Source: Holothuria scabra
Lineage: Eukaryota; Echinodermata; Holothuroidea; Aspidochirotida; Holothuriidae
NCBI GenBank assembly: GCA_037179385.1
Contig: CM074200.1
Coordinates: forward strand, 34,661,884 to 34,725,883
Direction of reading: 5' to 3'
Length of the DNA: 64,000 nt
In this document: positions 32,195 to 44,260 of the stretch, one piece after another
Layout of the letters: every line of letters begins with the position of its first letter
Numbering within the stretch: the first letter of the stretch is position 1
Notes under the pieces: generated by a model
What the model was told of the DNA's origin: nothing
Databases searched by the model: none
Seen by the model: only the letters and a program-made list of their open reading frames with translations
Position numbers and translations under genes: made by a program

Positions 32195-32345
32195 ATGCAG
32201 GGCTGGTGGTGAGGTGTATGCATGGCCTTCCAGTTAGAGTAGAACAATGGATCCAATTGTGCAAATGGTTCAGGGCTGGGGGTAGGATATAAGGCCTTCT
32301 AGTAAGAGTAGAACAGTGGATGCAGTTGTGCATAGGTTTGAGGTA
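32195..32345. repeat. two-copy tandem repeat, about 70 bp
   Basis: CAGGGCTG, GGCCTTC(C/T)AGT, AGAGTAGAACA and TGGAT.CA.TTGTGCA occur twice in order. Confidence 0.65.
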
Positions 32346-32504
32346 GCAAAATTGGACCAAAATTCCTTATTCAGGTCAAAAGTATCCCTAACACCTGACC
32401 CCACCCTAAGGTAGGTCTGTTGACCCCTGTACTCCAATGGTTGGCCCAATATTTATATGACTGGTGATAATGGCAATGGAAGGGACCGGTTGTTTGTTTA
32501 CCTC

Positions 32505-32800
32505 CAGTTGACTATTTGATAGTTATAGACTTCTCAAGTTATTCTACCACTACAAATCCAAAGATACCATACTATTTGTCAGACACAGATGTAGTAAGTT
32601 AGTCTCCCATTACAAATTCAAAGGTCCTAGATGTACTATTTCCTAGTCACAGATCTAGTCAGTCTCTCCATTAAAAATCCAATAGTACTATTGTACATAC
32701 AAGATTAAAACTGTTCAATGTTTGCATCCTATTAAAAATCCAATGAAATTATATGATTGTATTATTAACAAGAGAGAGATCTAGTAACTTAGTCTCCCAA
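32505..32800. repeat. degenerate 60-70 bp tandem repeat, about 5 units
   Basis: Words such as TTAGTCTCCCATTACAAAT and ATTAAAAATCCAAT recur with a spacing of 60-70 bases. Confidence 0.55.
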
Positions 32801-35046
32801 TATATGGGGTACTTTTTACAAGGTCACATGACTTATCAATTATTTTGTTTTAATTTATTTATTTTTTATTTTTTTGCTGCTGTATCAGTATTTGTGTCAA
32901 GAATAATTCTCTTTATGAAAACAGAATTTAAAATGATATATTTTTTTTTGCATAAATCAGAAAAAAGTATATTCATTATTTATGCCATTGGAAATGAAGA
33001 AATGAGGAAGTTAACTTTAATGGGTGTGACCTTGAAGTATTAACTCCATTGAAATGCTTCAAACTATATGTTCACTCACATAGAAGACTGAAGGTATTCA
33101 GTTCAGATCTGTAAGCAGTGAATGCATAGTATGGTTTTTGTATTTCCAAAATTAGTGTCCAGTGGTGGGGGGGGGGGGGGAGTAGGAGGATGGGGGAGGG
33201 GGGAGTAGGAGGATGGGGAGGGGAATATGAGAGGGAATTTGATGCAACAGCTTGAAACCTTTGCTGTCTGGTACTTTCTTACCAGCATTTGAATATCCTC
33301 ATTATGAAAGCAATACCTCATAAGCAGTGAGGTAGTGAATTTATGCCTCAAATGAGTAATAAGTGGAAGGGTAATGATTGTAATTGAGTCAGGTTTTAAA
33401 GGAGAAGCTCATCTTAAAAAATACAGGTTGTCAATGACAAGCTTGTTTTGTCCTTGGGGTGTACTGCAAGAAAGGCCAGTCATAAAACATAACTGTAAAA
33501 AGGTTATGTGTATTAGATGTAAGGTTTTACATCTAATAAATCATTGAATATAGGGTCACAGTATATCTGCTTCAGTTACATTAAGACAAGTGTTACCAAA
33601 AATTTCTAAAAGTTCAAAGGTTCGCTATGTAAAAGAATGGGGGAGAGGGGGGTTGTAGGGTGGTATAAACTAAGCCCCACCCACCAACCAGGCTTTGTCA
33701 AGATGTAATGCCATCCATTTATAGATATGTTGGCTCGCCCTCATCATTATAGCCATAGGGGATAAAGGTTGTGAGGTCCTTATAAAATCTAGGCCTGTAT
33801 TCACCATATAAACCCTCCTGCTAAATGATAGTCAAATGTCTGATAAGAATTGGTGTAAAGTTATCAAGTAATGAAAAGATGGGGAAGCCAAATTGTGGCT
33901 TAAAATGCCATTAATGAAATTGTATCCATGTGAAAAAATTATGAAAATGTATATCCTCATAATTTGCATGATGTAGGTTGATCTGTTTAGTTTCTGGAAA
34001 ATTTTGCTTAAGTGGACAAATTTGGTAAACATAAAAATCAATTTGTTACCAAGTATAAATTACAGAATGAAATAAAGTTAGTAATTTTCCCAGTGGGAGA
34101 AAATCATGTGAAGGAAAGTACTTTTTTTTTTTGGTGGGGGGGGGGGGGAGAGCAGGAGGGGGTAGTGTTTTTGTATTTTGATCCTTTTTGATTTGGTTGA
34201 AGGTGTTAAGTACTACACAGTAGTCATAGTGAACAGGGTTTTTAAAGGCAAAGGAGGTACTCATACGGAACAGGGGGGATTTGGTGATTAACATACACAC
34301 TAGATGAGTTTATTTGAATTAATAAGTTTGAGTTACTAGGAAGGACAGGTTTGCCTTAAATTTGAAAGTGAAAAATGTAAATTAAGGAGAAAAGTGAAAA
34401 AAAAGTTGCTGTTTGAACAAAACAAAGAATATACATGTGTAAAGGTGTAAAGAGAATAATGCAGCAAAAAGCATTGGTGTCAATTAGCTCAATTATGCCA
34501 GTTTGGCAAGTATACCTGGGCTGCCAATTGATTAAAGTAAAAATCATGAAAAAAAAAACAAAAAAATAAAAAATACAAACAAACAAAATTTGAAAAACCT
34601 TGTAAGCAAAGAATAGATTAGATGATGGATTATATAAATGTTTACTTTGTTGGTCGCAGACTTGGGAGGAAACGAAGAATGTAGAGGAAGAAGGTTAAAG
34701 AATGGTGTAAGTTTTGTGTCACTATAGAGAGCCAGAATATAAAGTGTTGATGAAACTTTCAATGCCGAGGCATTTTTTTTTTTTGTTTTTTAGTAGAAGT
34801 ACTAATTACAGTTACTATAATGATGATATATGAATCTTCACTCAGTACAGAGTCCATAGAAGAAATCTGCCCATATGTTGTAAAGTAATTGGCTGTAATT
34901 TTTGGGTGAATGTTTGAATAAAAGAATATTTTCAGAATTTACTTCCAATATTTATGAAATATATTTGCTGTGGTAAGTTTGAAGCTGCTTGTCTCTGTTG
35001 TTTTTATTTGACCCTGTGGTAACCTAGCACCTCGAAGGGACGTGCA

Positions 35047-35305
35047 TTAACCCTTTACCGTTGTGCTCCAGTCGAGGCATATTTGCCCGCCTTGAGAGTG
35101 GGCAGAAAAGCAGACCTAGCACGCCCCGCATCAGCTTCCCTAAGCTATTGACCCCGTCACCTTGAACTACTGTCTCTCTCATTGTTGTGGCCGAATTTTC
35201 AGGCAGCTACTCGCAGTTTCGAGCTCCGTGTGCAGCAGTAAAGATGTGTGACAGCCGCGCTCTCCGTATGGGTCCAAAAGGACCCAAACAACGGTAAAGG
35301 GTTAA
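35047..35305. mobile_element. piggyBac-like MITE, copy a
   Basis: TTAACCCTTTACCGTTG at the left end is exactly mirrored by CAACGGTAAAGGGTTAA at the right. The TTAA target site and CCCTTT start fit piggyBac-type MITEs. The interior is GC-rich and CpG-rich compared with its surroundings and carries no reading frame. Confidence 0.88.
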
Positions 35306-35390
35306 AATAAGCCTGTGGAGTGTGTTTACTGCAAAGCTGATACCGCTCTCTCTGCGTGTGTGCACAGCCGAGTTGTGCAGATACTTTAGA

Positions 35391-35649
35391 TTAACCCTTT
35401 ACCGTTGTGCTCCAATCGAGGCATATTTGCACGCCTCGGGAGTGGGCGGAAAAGCCGACATAGCTCGCCCTGCGTCAGCTTCCGTAGGCTATTGACCCTG
35501 TGACCTTGAACTATTGTCTCTCTCGTTGTTGTGGCCGAATTTTCGGGCGGCTACTCGGAGTTTCAAGCTCCGCGTGCAGCACTAAAGATGTGCGACAGCC
35601 GCGCTCTCTGTATGGGTCCAAAAGGACCCAAACAATGGTAAAGGGTTAA
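35391..35649. mobile_element. piggyBac-like MITE, copy b
   Basis: Same length (259 bases), orientation and ends as copy a, with scattered substitutions. CAATGG at the right end breaks the perfect inverted repeat by one base. The 85-base spacer between the copies is also GC-richer than the flanks. Confidence 0.88.
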
Positions 35650-35879
35650 TGTATTATGTCAACTCTTATCCTACAACACTGACCTTAAAGAAGGAAACCT
35701 GGTTAGCTAAAACCAATCAGCTGTTTGAGCTTTTGTGATCTGCCACCATCACTCTGTCTATCCATCCATCTACCATGTCTGTTCACAGTTGCCTTTAATG
35801 CTTTTAGGGACACATTTGTCATTGAATTGTTATGAAACTTGGGCACTTTGGTCATTGTACATAAGGCTACATATTGTGA

Positions 35880-36200
35880 ACAAAAAGTTGAGGTCAAAGG
35901 TCATCTAGGAGTCATTACTGGCTGTTTTGTGAATATTTTTTAAAGTGTATCTCCTCCTGCAGATAGTGCTCAATGTCCTTGAAAGTTTGCTGTAACATTC
36001 CTTTTGTAGTGGTTGTAGAGTCTTGTAGGTATATTTGTTTATCCAAGGTCATTTGAGGTCACACGAGGTCAAAAGGTGCGACTATTTTTGACGTGTTGCT
36101 ATTGCTTTAGAGCTGTGAGACCAAGTTACCAAATGTGGCATGTTCAATTGACTTTTGAAGGGCTTCTAGCTGGTTGAAATGTAAAGGTCATAGGTCATCC
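35880..36200 (+). repeat. AGGTCA-rich repeat, second copy
   Basis: GAGGTCAAAGGTCATC, GAGGTCACACGAGGTCAAAAGG and AAAGGTCATAGGTCATCC are spaced through a stretch resembling 7850-8200. Confidence 0.5.
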
Positions 36201-36477
36201 ATCTGTAGTTCTCTTTTCTTTTTAAAAAAATTTGAAAGTGGGATAAAACTATCGGGCCCATTTATTCCCAAACCAGGGAATTTGGGGAGTTTATCTCTGA
36301 TTTGAACAACCAATCAGTTTTTCTCCCAACAATGGACGCTCAAGTTGCAAATAACCTAGGTTTGTTTGCTACCTCTTCATTTCCATTTAGTTACCTACAC
36401 ATTTATAATAGGTAACACATTGATAATTGAGACATTTCAAATAATTGATACATGTACAACTTGTCAAAACAACAACA

Positions 36478-36732
36478 GCTAGGATGGTTAAGTGGGTAAA
36501 ACATCCAACTTGCAGTGATGGGGCTCTGGAGTTTAATTTTGATCCCTGGTCATGTCGTACCTAACCGGTTTTAAAAAAGAAACTACTGCCATTCTTCTTG
36601 GTGCTCAGCATAAGCAACAAAGTTGGTAAAACAAGCTGATTTGCCACAACTGGGAAAAAGTCCATGGCCAGCCAGACTAAAACTAACTGGTTAAAACTGA
36701 CTGAGTGGAACATGACTCATCTAACTAACTGG
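36478..36732 (+). mobile_element. tRNA-derived SINE, full-length-like copy
   Basis: The head has an A-box-like TGGTTAAGTGGG and a weak B-box-like segment near 36530. The body shares CTACTGCCATT, GTGCTCAGCATAAGCAA, CCACAACTGGGAAAAAG and ACTGGTTA with copies at 61018 and 62585. The 3' end is ATCTAACTAACT, also seen at 61257. Partial copies are at 10880, 19110 and 51776. Confidence 0.7.
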
Positions 36733-39178
36733 AAGCGATCTTTAATGCAGTAGATTACAGTCCAACATAAAGTACTGGAAGCATGGAAACTCTGAAAAAG
36801 GAAGCAATTATTAAATTAAAAATTTATAAAATTTCATTTCATTTGTTTCTTTGCCACAAACAATAACATACTGTACAATGTTTACAAGTGTTCTCTTAAA
36901 CTAGTCAAAAGATATGAAAAAGTAGCAGGCTTCTGAAAAGAGCACTCCCTGAAAGCCATATACAAACAGAACAAAAGGTGAACATTAATGTAGATAATAC
37001 ACAGTGAATATAAGTAATGTGGACATTACATGAATTAATTGTTGATCAATATTTTTTTATGTAATGCTTGAGACACTGACTTTTAAGTTGAAACACAAAA
37101 CTGATGAACAGCATTGGGTAAGGTGAGCTTTTGATAATTTCACTGCATCCATCACACAGTGCTTCAAATAGAATGTGAAAATCAAAACAAATTCAGTCAC
37201 TACCAAGTAGATAACCCAATTAACACCACAAAAGAAGGAAAGAGGGCTGAACAAGGGAGACACTATTTGAAAAGTAACTCTCTGGTGTGACTAATCAGAA
37301 GTGTTGAAGAAATGTGAACATCATGCATGTAGCTTGACAAGGACCAGAAGGAGGGCCCAAAATCTTTCCAGGGAAGCAAAACCTTTTTCAGGGATTCTTT
37401 GCCTCCTTTACCCCCTGCCCCTCTCCCTACATGCCTGATGAACATTCCATGCAAGACAACAATTTGTGCAAACAAAGTCTTGCAAGTGTCTTAATTATCT
37501 CAGCTTCTTTGTGTTTGCAGTATGAGTTAACTACAGTATTTGTCTAAGCAAGAATGAAACTACAAGGTTGGGTGTGATCAGCAGGGATGGACGAAGATGG
37601 AAAGAAGGTTCTTTCAATAGGAACATATTCCACTTCTCTTCAGTTGGGTACAGTCACAATGCAAAATTCAGGAAGGAACAACTTTAGGTAGTGTTCAAAA
37701 TCATGACAAGTTGCCACTAGAGTAATAGCAATGACACATATTCATCATGAGAGTTGGTAATTTACACCTAAAATGTAATAGGAAAACATTTGGGTAGGGT
37801 GCCTTAAGAGGTTACTTAAAGGGGCAACCAGAGTTTAATAGAGACTTGGGCTCCCTCCTGAACTGATTTTTCACCAAAACAGAGAAACATTGAAGAGATC
37901 TTTCAGGTTAGACAAGACATTATTTTTGTGGAAATCAAATATAGAAAAAAAAGAAATTTCGTAATATTTTTTGGATTAAAATATTCCATACAGATGCAGG
38001 ACTAGACAGCCTCCACTACAAAGTAACCAACCACAACATTAGAGTGCGATTACAAACCATTTCTTGTTACTTTTAAGTCAATGTACAAATGTGAAGCAGA
38101 ATTTAATTTGTGTGTTACAGACAAACTCTGATTGCCACCTAGGACAAATGCAAACAAGTGGCACCACCTGGACAATACTTGTCACCAGAACATCCAAGTC
38201 ATAGATATTCCTTGCCACTAGGATATAAGTGCTTAGCTTTTACTGTAAGTAGGTAGCTTTGTATTGAACATTACAAAGTAACTACCAAAGTTACTGTTCA
38301 TTCCATTGCGCATTAATCAAGAAACTGCTGTCAAAATTAACTACATATTTGCCCTGATCTCTCCCTTTCAAATCGTTCTTGAGCTCATAAGTTTAACAAT
38401 TCGACAAAAAATCAATCACAAAAACATAGAAATGCTTGGAATATTATGAAAAATAAACGGGCAATCCAAATAACATGAGTGACTGGAGGTTTACAGTACC
38501 TTTAAATTCGAGCTTTCATGTAGCCCAAGGGAAATGCAATGAGGAAGGATGCTTACACAAAGTTCCAGCTGAAAAAAAAGTGCTAAATAAAACCACACTG
38601 TATGATACTATACATCTGTATAGTATGTACAGTATGTTCCCAAGTCAATTCAACAACAAAACAGTTGTTACCATTTGTGAAACTCGGCTCACAGCAAGTT
38701 TTTGGACTTGCCTGTAAAGTTGTAAGTGTATAAATCCTTGGATGATGATTAAAATGCTAAAACTATGATTACTTCAAAGGCAACTGCTAAATAATATTTG
38801 CAAAAAAGAAATGATGCATTGAACACTAGTTGAACTCTACTGTATGTACAGAGCAAAATATTTTTGAAAGTTATGGAAACTGTCAATAAAGCCAGGTTGT
38901 GGTCATTACAATTTTTATAGGACAAATTGAAAATTTTTCCAAAATTTGGAAAAATACATTTGTTGTGATTATTATTCCATATTTCATGTACGAAATGGCA
39001 TCTTCAAATGCTAATCGAGATTTACTTTGTGTTAAGTCCCATTGCTTCACTGGGGAGATACTTCATGTAAGACTACCTCAAAGTGAGGTGAATAGACCAC
39101 TGAAGAGAGATGAATAGAATGAATAGCCTAGATTGAAAAGGATTAGTGGGTGTCTATTCAGGCCAGTTTGAGGCTGGC
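36733..39178. other. intergenic, mostly unexplained
   Basis: It contains the family F inverted copy (37790-38065). The rest shows no coding exon with splice support; short open frames here look like chance. Confidence 0.45.
37790..38065 (-). repeat. dispersed repeat family F, copy 2
   Basis: Inverted match to 21235-21510. Confidence 0.6.
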
Positions 39179-40322
39179 TTACATAACATAACATAACATA
39201 ACAGGTTGGAGGGCAAAGGAGGGCCAAGGCCCCATAAGATGCCCTGAAGTCCAAGCCCTAATCAAAAGTCAAACCACCAAAGCTTGACAACAGCCCCAAA
39301 CAATCAGATTCTACCACAGCCATGGAAAAACCTGTCAATGTTAACCTTAAAGCAGTGAACTGAGGGGGAGTTAACTACCCAATCTGGTAGACAATTCCAC
39401 TCGTTGACAACTCTATGGGAGAAACTAAACTTCCTAATGTAAAGCCTTGCAAAAGGCTTTTCAAGCTTTTTACAATGCCCACGCACCTGAGAATTACCTT
39501 GAACCCTTAAATAACTACAAGTCAGAAGGGGATTCCTTTCACAGAGGAACTTGAAAACATGGAGCATGTCTCCCCTAATCCTTCTCAGCTCCAAGGTGGT
39601 AAGCCCAAGATGTTTAAGCCTAGCATGATAAGGCAAATTTCTCACCTCAGGAATGAGGCGAGTGGCTCTCCTCTGAACCTGCTCTAAAAGAAACTTGTCC
39701 TTTTCATAGAAGGGACTCCAAGCCTGAGCTGCATAGTCAAGATGGGGTCTTACCAACTGCTTATACAAATTAAGCACAATGTCCTTACTAAAATTGATGA
39801 AATTCCTCTTTATCAATCCATCCATGGATGGAGCAGTAAGGCATCATCCAAAATGCTAATCTTCCTATAAAGCTTAGTATCATCTGCAAACTTACTTATA
39901 CGAGATGTAAGAGAACTATCAATATCATTGATGAAAATCAAGAAAAGAAGTGGGCCAAGGACAGAACCCTGCGGTACTCCACTTGTGACTTCTTTCCAAG
40001 AGGAGAAGTTACCATTGACAGCAACTCTCTGAGATCTACCATGAAGCCACGAATTTATCCAATCAGCACAATTGCCCTGAACCCCTAACCTATGCAGTTT
40101 AACAATTAGCCTACCTAATGGAACTTTATCAAAAGCCTTTGAAAAGTCAAGGTAAATGACATCAACGCCATACCCAGAATCAAGAGATGAAGAGACATCT
40201 TCAAGAAAGCTCAGTAAGTTAGTAACACAAGATCTGCTTGGCAGGAAACCATGCTGTGACAGATTAAGTAACTCATTATCTAAAAGATACTTAAGTAAAC
40301 TATCCTTAATCAAAGATTCCAC
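39179..40322 (-). mobile_element. CR1/L2-like non-LTR retrotransposon, 5'-truncated, internally deleted
   Basis: On the - strand the reverse transcriptase segment carries IYLDFSKAFDKVP (motif A), GVPQGSVLGPLLFLIFINDI (motif B) and KFADDTKLY (motif C). A second frame gives the thumb and C-terminal region (LVRPHLDYAAQAWSPF, then RRIRGDM and onward). The two are out of frame at about 39820, where roughly 70 residues normally lying between them are missing. The 3' end has an ACATA pentamer tail (39179-39202). The 5' end breaks off near 40322, within the RT fingers. There is no endonuclease and the copy is dead. Confidence 0.9.
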
Positions 40323-41252
40323 ATGAAGTATATACCCTTCACTGTGTAAATTTCTGAAAGAACGCTCGTTGCATTCATATGAAAGTTGTTCTCCCATACA
40401 GTGAGCATTATGGAGCAGTCCCATTACATCACTGTACCAGAATCAGAATTCTTTGATGCAACTTTCATGTCAGAGCTTGCAATGCTATGATTCTTTGTCT
40501 GCTTACAACAAACTTCTCACCAATATAATGTTGTGTGCTATTGTAAGCGAAGTGAATTCAATCAACCAATGCATGCTAACTTTTCTTAATACACCATGTG
40601 AAAGCACTTGCTGATAAGCAGCAATGGTTCTGAAGTTGCGCAGAATGTTGAAAGAAAGCATATTCCCTAGTTCTGCGAAAGTATATTAAACAGCAATTTC
40701 CGAAATTCTTAGGGGCAATTTGTGACTGAAATGGTGCAAAATGATTATAAAGTGACTATTCCCCGTTTATATTGTATTGTTTAGAGACACAGGTAATTTA
40801 TCAAATGGGTTAAAATTGTTACACTTTTTGTATCATTCTAATTAAAATGCTATAATTTTGAGAAAAGATTTTCACCTTACAGTTGAGTACCCCTCTCCAC
40901 GATACTTCAGTACCTTGAGGTCGGTGGTACCGTACTGGTACCAGCATGTACCTGTACTTACCGAAATACCAGTATACTGTGGAACCTGCTAATCTCCTCA
41001 TAATTGTATATTGTGGAATGTCAACATTCTCTAAAGTTCCATCAATTAGAAAATTTAGTTATGTGTAACCTACAAAAATGACTCAGGCATCATTTTGAAG
41101 CCCAGGAAATGATGTCTGCAAATCTGGACATGACTCCAATTGTGGTAACATGTCCCTGATTGTGATAGGATGGGTCATGAATATGAACTAAAATCACTCT
41201 GAGTGACATCTCAACTTCAAACTTAGCAGCAGATTCATCAGCTAATCACAAT
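40323..41252. other. intergenic between retroelement and TAF11 3' end
   Basis: No feature recognised. The GGTACCG-like words near 40910-40960 make a short hairpin-rich patch. Confidence 0.4.
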
Positions 41253-41258
41253 TTTATT
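41253..41258 (-). terminator. TAF11 polyadenylation signal
   Basis: AATAAA on the - strand, about 70 bases after the stop codon at 41328. It is the nearest hexamer and the spacing suits a short 3' UTR. Confidence 0.6.
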
Positions 41259-41327
41259 GCCTTGATACAATTAAGAAAGGGATGATCTGGAATTGCAGCT
41301 ATCTGGACAAATGATAGAACACAGACA

Positions 41328-42113
41328 TCATTTAAGCAAGGCTTTCTTAATCCTCGATGAAGGAACCTTGTTTTCCTGCTTGAGACGTCTTGCAGCTTCC
41401 CTGATGTGTTTAGGTCTCAGTGGTCCAGTATCTTTCCATTGTTCCATGATGTCCAATGCTTTTTCTACAATCTCTCCAACATATACCTTTGCAACACCTG
41501 ACATTGCAATCACAACATTCTGAGAAATAGAACCTCCTGTTACAGATTGCATAAATCTTTTAATCACAGCCTTTGGAAAAGACGAACGCCGGTACATTTC
41601 ATACCGATTCAACTGGTCCTCTGAAAAGGCTGCCACCAGGAGTTGCATTTTTAGACGCTGCTCTTCATCAAGTTCTTCTTTAGTTTTTTCTGTGGATGGT
41701 GCATAAACAAAAGTATCATTTTCCTGGCTCTTGTTTTCATTGGATACTTGCAAATGTCCACTATCAGATGGTTCAGTTAATATGTTTTCATGTGATGGAG
41801 ATACTGAACTCTGTTTATCCAGATCCAAAGTTCTACTTCTATCATCTTTCTCTTCCAGAACATTAGAGTTTGAAGTAGAACTACTTGGCGAAAATGGCTT
41901 CTCTGAATCATTTGTCTCTTCATTCAATACCTTATCTTTTGTCCCTTGGTCACTGGGATCCAAGGTTGGAAAGTTGATTGAGTCCAAATGAGGGGTCTGC
42001 CTTTCTGTTGGAGAATCATCAATATCTGGTGTTTTAGGCCTGGATAAAATGTCTGGTGACCCTGGAGTTTCAGAAGTGGGTGATTTCTTTTCAGGCCAAT
42101 CTGTCCAGTCCAT
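41328..42113 (-). CDS. TAF11: TFIID subunit 11 (TAF11), single coding exon
   Basis: The 261-residue product matches TAF11, the histone-fold TFIID subunit that pairs with TAF13 and sits near TBP and TFIIA. The conserved part is residues 150-261: [20 protein letters not shown], then [40 protein letters not shown] and [13 protein letters not shown]. The N-terminal half is acidic and rich in Ser/Thr-Pro, as is usual and poorly conserved. Start: an ATG three codons upstream (42122) is in frame, but CTTTTCTTTCTCTTC followed by AAG right before the 42113 ATG looks like a 3' splice site, so 42113 is preferred. The vertebrate gene has several coding exons and this one has one. Confidence 0.95.
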   Translation of the reverse strand: MDWTDWPEKKSPTSETPGSPDILSRPKTPDIDDSPTERQTPHLDSINFPTLDPSDQGTKDKVLNEETNDSEKPFSPSSSTSNSNVLEEKDDRSRTLDLDKQSSVSPSHENILTEPSDSGHLQVSNENKSQENDTFVYAPSTEKTKEELDEEQRLKMQLLVAAFSEDQLNRYEMYRRSSFPKAVIKRFMQSVTGGSISQNVVIAMSGVAKVYVGEIVEKALDIMEQWKDTGPLRPKHIREAARRLKQENKVPSSRIKKALLK

Positions 42114-42892
42114 CTTCAGCATGAAGAGAAAGAAAAGTAGCTACTATTGGTAAAACTCTGAAACCTTTTAATATTTTATCTACACAGCTTACTGTATCAT
42201 ATAAAAGAAAAAAGTTAGCCCATTTCATAGGGTTTTCATCCAAGTTTGAAAAAGGAAAGTCACAAAAATTCAAATTCAAATTTTAGATGGTAACATTTTT
42301 AAACTGAAGAATTAAAAATGTCCACTATCCCTGTATATACGGTTCACACGAACTCCTTCTTCTTTCAGGCAACACCTAGTAACACCACCATTTGAGGTTT
42401 GCTAATTGTAATATTTCTGTAATATTTCCCTGCAGAAGATATTCAAATGACATTCTTAATCAATTGAAGGTCACCTTTAGCTTGTCAATTAATGTTTCTA
42501 AGTCAATATTGATTCCCCTTGGTCCACTTGTAAGAAATTTATAAGAATTTTTCTACTTAAGCAACTCCCATAAAGCAACAGAAACTTACCATGAGTTAAA
42601 AAGAAAGTTTTCAGAAGTTTTGAGTCAAACTCCAATCTAAGCATCCCCATGTTGCCAATATAGGTTAATATTGGATTAGGCCTAGGCCTATGCGAAATTT
42701 TTTTTTAGAAAATCAAACATATTTGGGGCAATTATGAAATAAATGTAAGATTTAATATAGTATATGAATATGCACATCGAGTAGTCAAAGAATCGTTGCT
42801 GTTCACTCCATACTAATACCACAAGCTATATTCTGGAGTGTATGCATGAACTTAAGGTACTAACTGGGTTTCCGTATCCGGAAGTGGCATAT

Positions 42893-43030
42893 GCATTCAC
42901 ATTCATGTAACCCTACCCCTAACCTATGACCCTCGCCTAGTATTGCTATGAATGCGTAACCCTAAACCTATTTACTACGCGTACTAAACCCTAACCTCAT
43001 TACTATGCCTACGTAACCCTAACCCAGTAA
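42893..43030. repeat. degenerate CCCTAA-rich patch
   Basis: Several TAACCCTAA-like words are interspersed with CTACGCGTA-like words. It resembles a degenerate interstitial telomeric repeat but has no perfect hexamer run. Confidence 0.4.
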
Positions 43031-43099
43031 TTGTGGGTGCCGAAACTCAATTAGAGCTGAACTAAATCCTTATCAAGTCTTGAATCAGTAGTATACTGG

Positions 43100-43390
43100 G
43101 CTAATCATAAGTGGATCACTTAACAAACTTTGTAATCATAAAAATATGAAAACATCTAAAAAAATCAATGAAACTTCACAAAAATATTTGTAATATGTCT
43201 TCATCTTTGTGACATATTTAGGTGTTGTGTAGATTGAGTAATCAGTAGAAAATGCACCTTGAAATGTAGGTGGGATTACAAGTAGCAATGCTTATGAAGT
43301 AATCTTGAGTCAATCACTTCATAAAGCAAACAAATAAAATCTCATGTATTACCACATTTATGGCGAGTTTTTCTAATAATGATACAGAAT
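43100..43390 (+). repeat. dispersed repeat family E, copy 1
   Basis: It matches 46880-47190 in direct orientation, for example TATGAAGTAATCTTGAGTC and ATCACTTCATAAA.CAAACAA. The copies lie on either side of the TAF11/CLN3 promoter region. Confidence 0.65.
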
Positions 43391-43845
43391 ATCTATTTTT
43401 TTATCAGAATTCTTATTTAGAACTTTATAGAAGACATTCCAGTCGCCAGAATTAAACTTCACAGGCAAGTTTATCATTTTTTTTAAACCATTTTCAATTT
43501 TTGCGCCATTTATTGGACATTAGAAATAGAACCAAACAAAACAACCACAAAATATGATGTGGGAAAGTTTACACAAAGAAGCACATGAACGATTTAGTAA
43601 CAATAACACAGACAGAAAGAGGTACTCATTACCATCATATCACAATTAACACTCAGCAATTGTGCACAAGCGTATGGTAACGTTATGAGTTAGTGCAAAT
43701 GAACAACTTGTTTCACCTTTAAAAATGAACTTGAGTCATCCTGAAAGAGAATTAAATAAGAGACTTCACTTCGTGGATATCGTTTGTTCTAAAACTTTGA
43801 CTTGTTGTAAAGGGACCTGCTTCAGAAAGATTAGGGGGAAAACCA

Positions 43846-43955
43846 GTAGGTCTTTGGGGGCGAACTGGCAGGTCTTAGGGGGCGAAATGGTTAATGCTTG
43901 GGGGCGAACTGGTATTAAGGGGGCGAACTGGTAAGGGGGCGAAACGACCGGCTAC
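43846..43955 (+). repeat. GC-rich short tandem repeat GGGGGCGAACTGGT
   Basis: Five or six variants of GGGGGCGAA(C/A)TGGTA with short spacers, distinctly GC-rich against the flanks. Confidence 0.7.
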
Positions 43956-44184
43956 CATGTAGGCCTTCCCTACTGAACACACAGGGCTAATGTAGATCAT
44001 CCAGTAATTGATCTCACTGTGCAAACAGTACTGTATGTGAACTGATCATTTCGTGGAAGACATACATATTCATTTCTTGCGGAGGTTTCTGAAACAACTG
44101 GAACCTAGTTCTTGTTGGAGAAATACATTCCAGTAAAGGCCAAAGGGAACAACCAAAAACTTTCTGATGTGTTCTTAAACTCAC

Positions 44185-44260
44185 CTTTCAATTTCGAACG
44201 ATTCTGTAAACAACCTGAGGAGTTCAAACTTTCAATATTTTCGTTTTCGGTAAGGAGGAC
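44185..44260 (-). other. TAF11: candidate TAF11 5' UTR exon
   Basis: On the - strand TTCGAAATTGAAAG is followed by GTGAGTTTAAG, a strong donor. Its upstream limit is not visible; 44260 is a placeholder. Confidence 0.35.

Larger units (their letters stand above)
28457..35046. other. intergenic, tandem repeats and G tracts
   Basis: No supported gene. Contents: a roughly 36-bp repeat in three copies (about 31535-31615), a two-copy 70-bp repeat (about 32195-32345), a degenerate 60-70 bp repeat around ACAAATCCAAAG and AGTTAGTCTCCC (about 32505-32800), and poly-G tracts at 33167-33180 and 34136-34148. Confidence 0.5.
42114..44184 (-). other. inferred 5' UTR intron of TAF11
   Basis: On the - strand a GTGAGT donor sits at 44184 and a pyrimidine-rich acceptor at 42114. 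Inside are a telomere-like patch (42893-43030), a family E repeat (43100-43390) and a short GC-rich tandem repeat (43846-43955). The intron itself is inferred from splice signals only. Confidence 0.45.

Noticed and set aside
39304..40424. Two - strand frames as a host gene
   Set aside because: They encode reverse transcriptase pieces of a non-LTR element that are frameshifted, truncated and repeated elsewhere in the window.
41731..41991. 86-codon + strand frame opposite TAF11
   Set aside because: It is antisense to the TAF11 coding region with no independent support.
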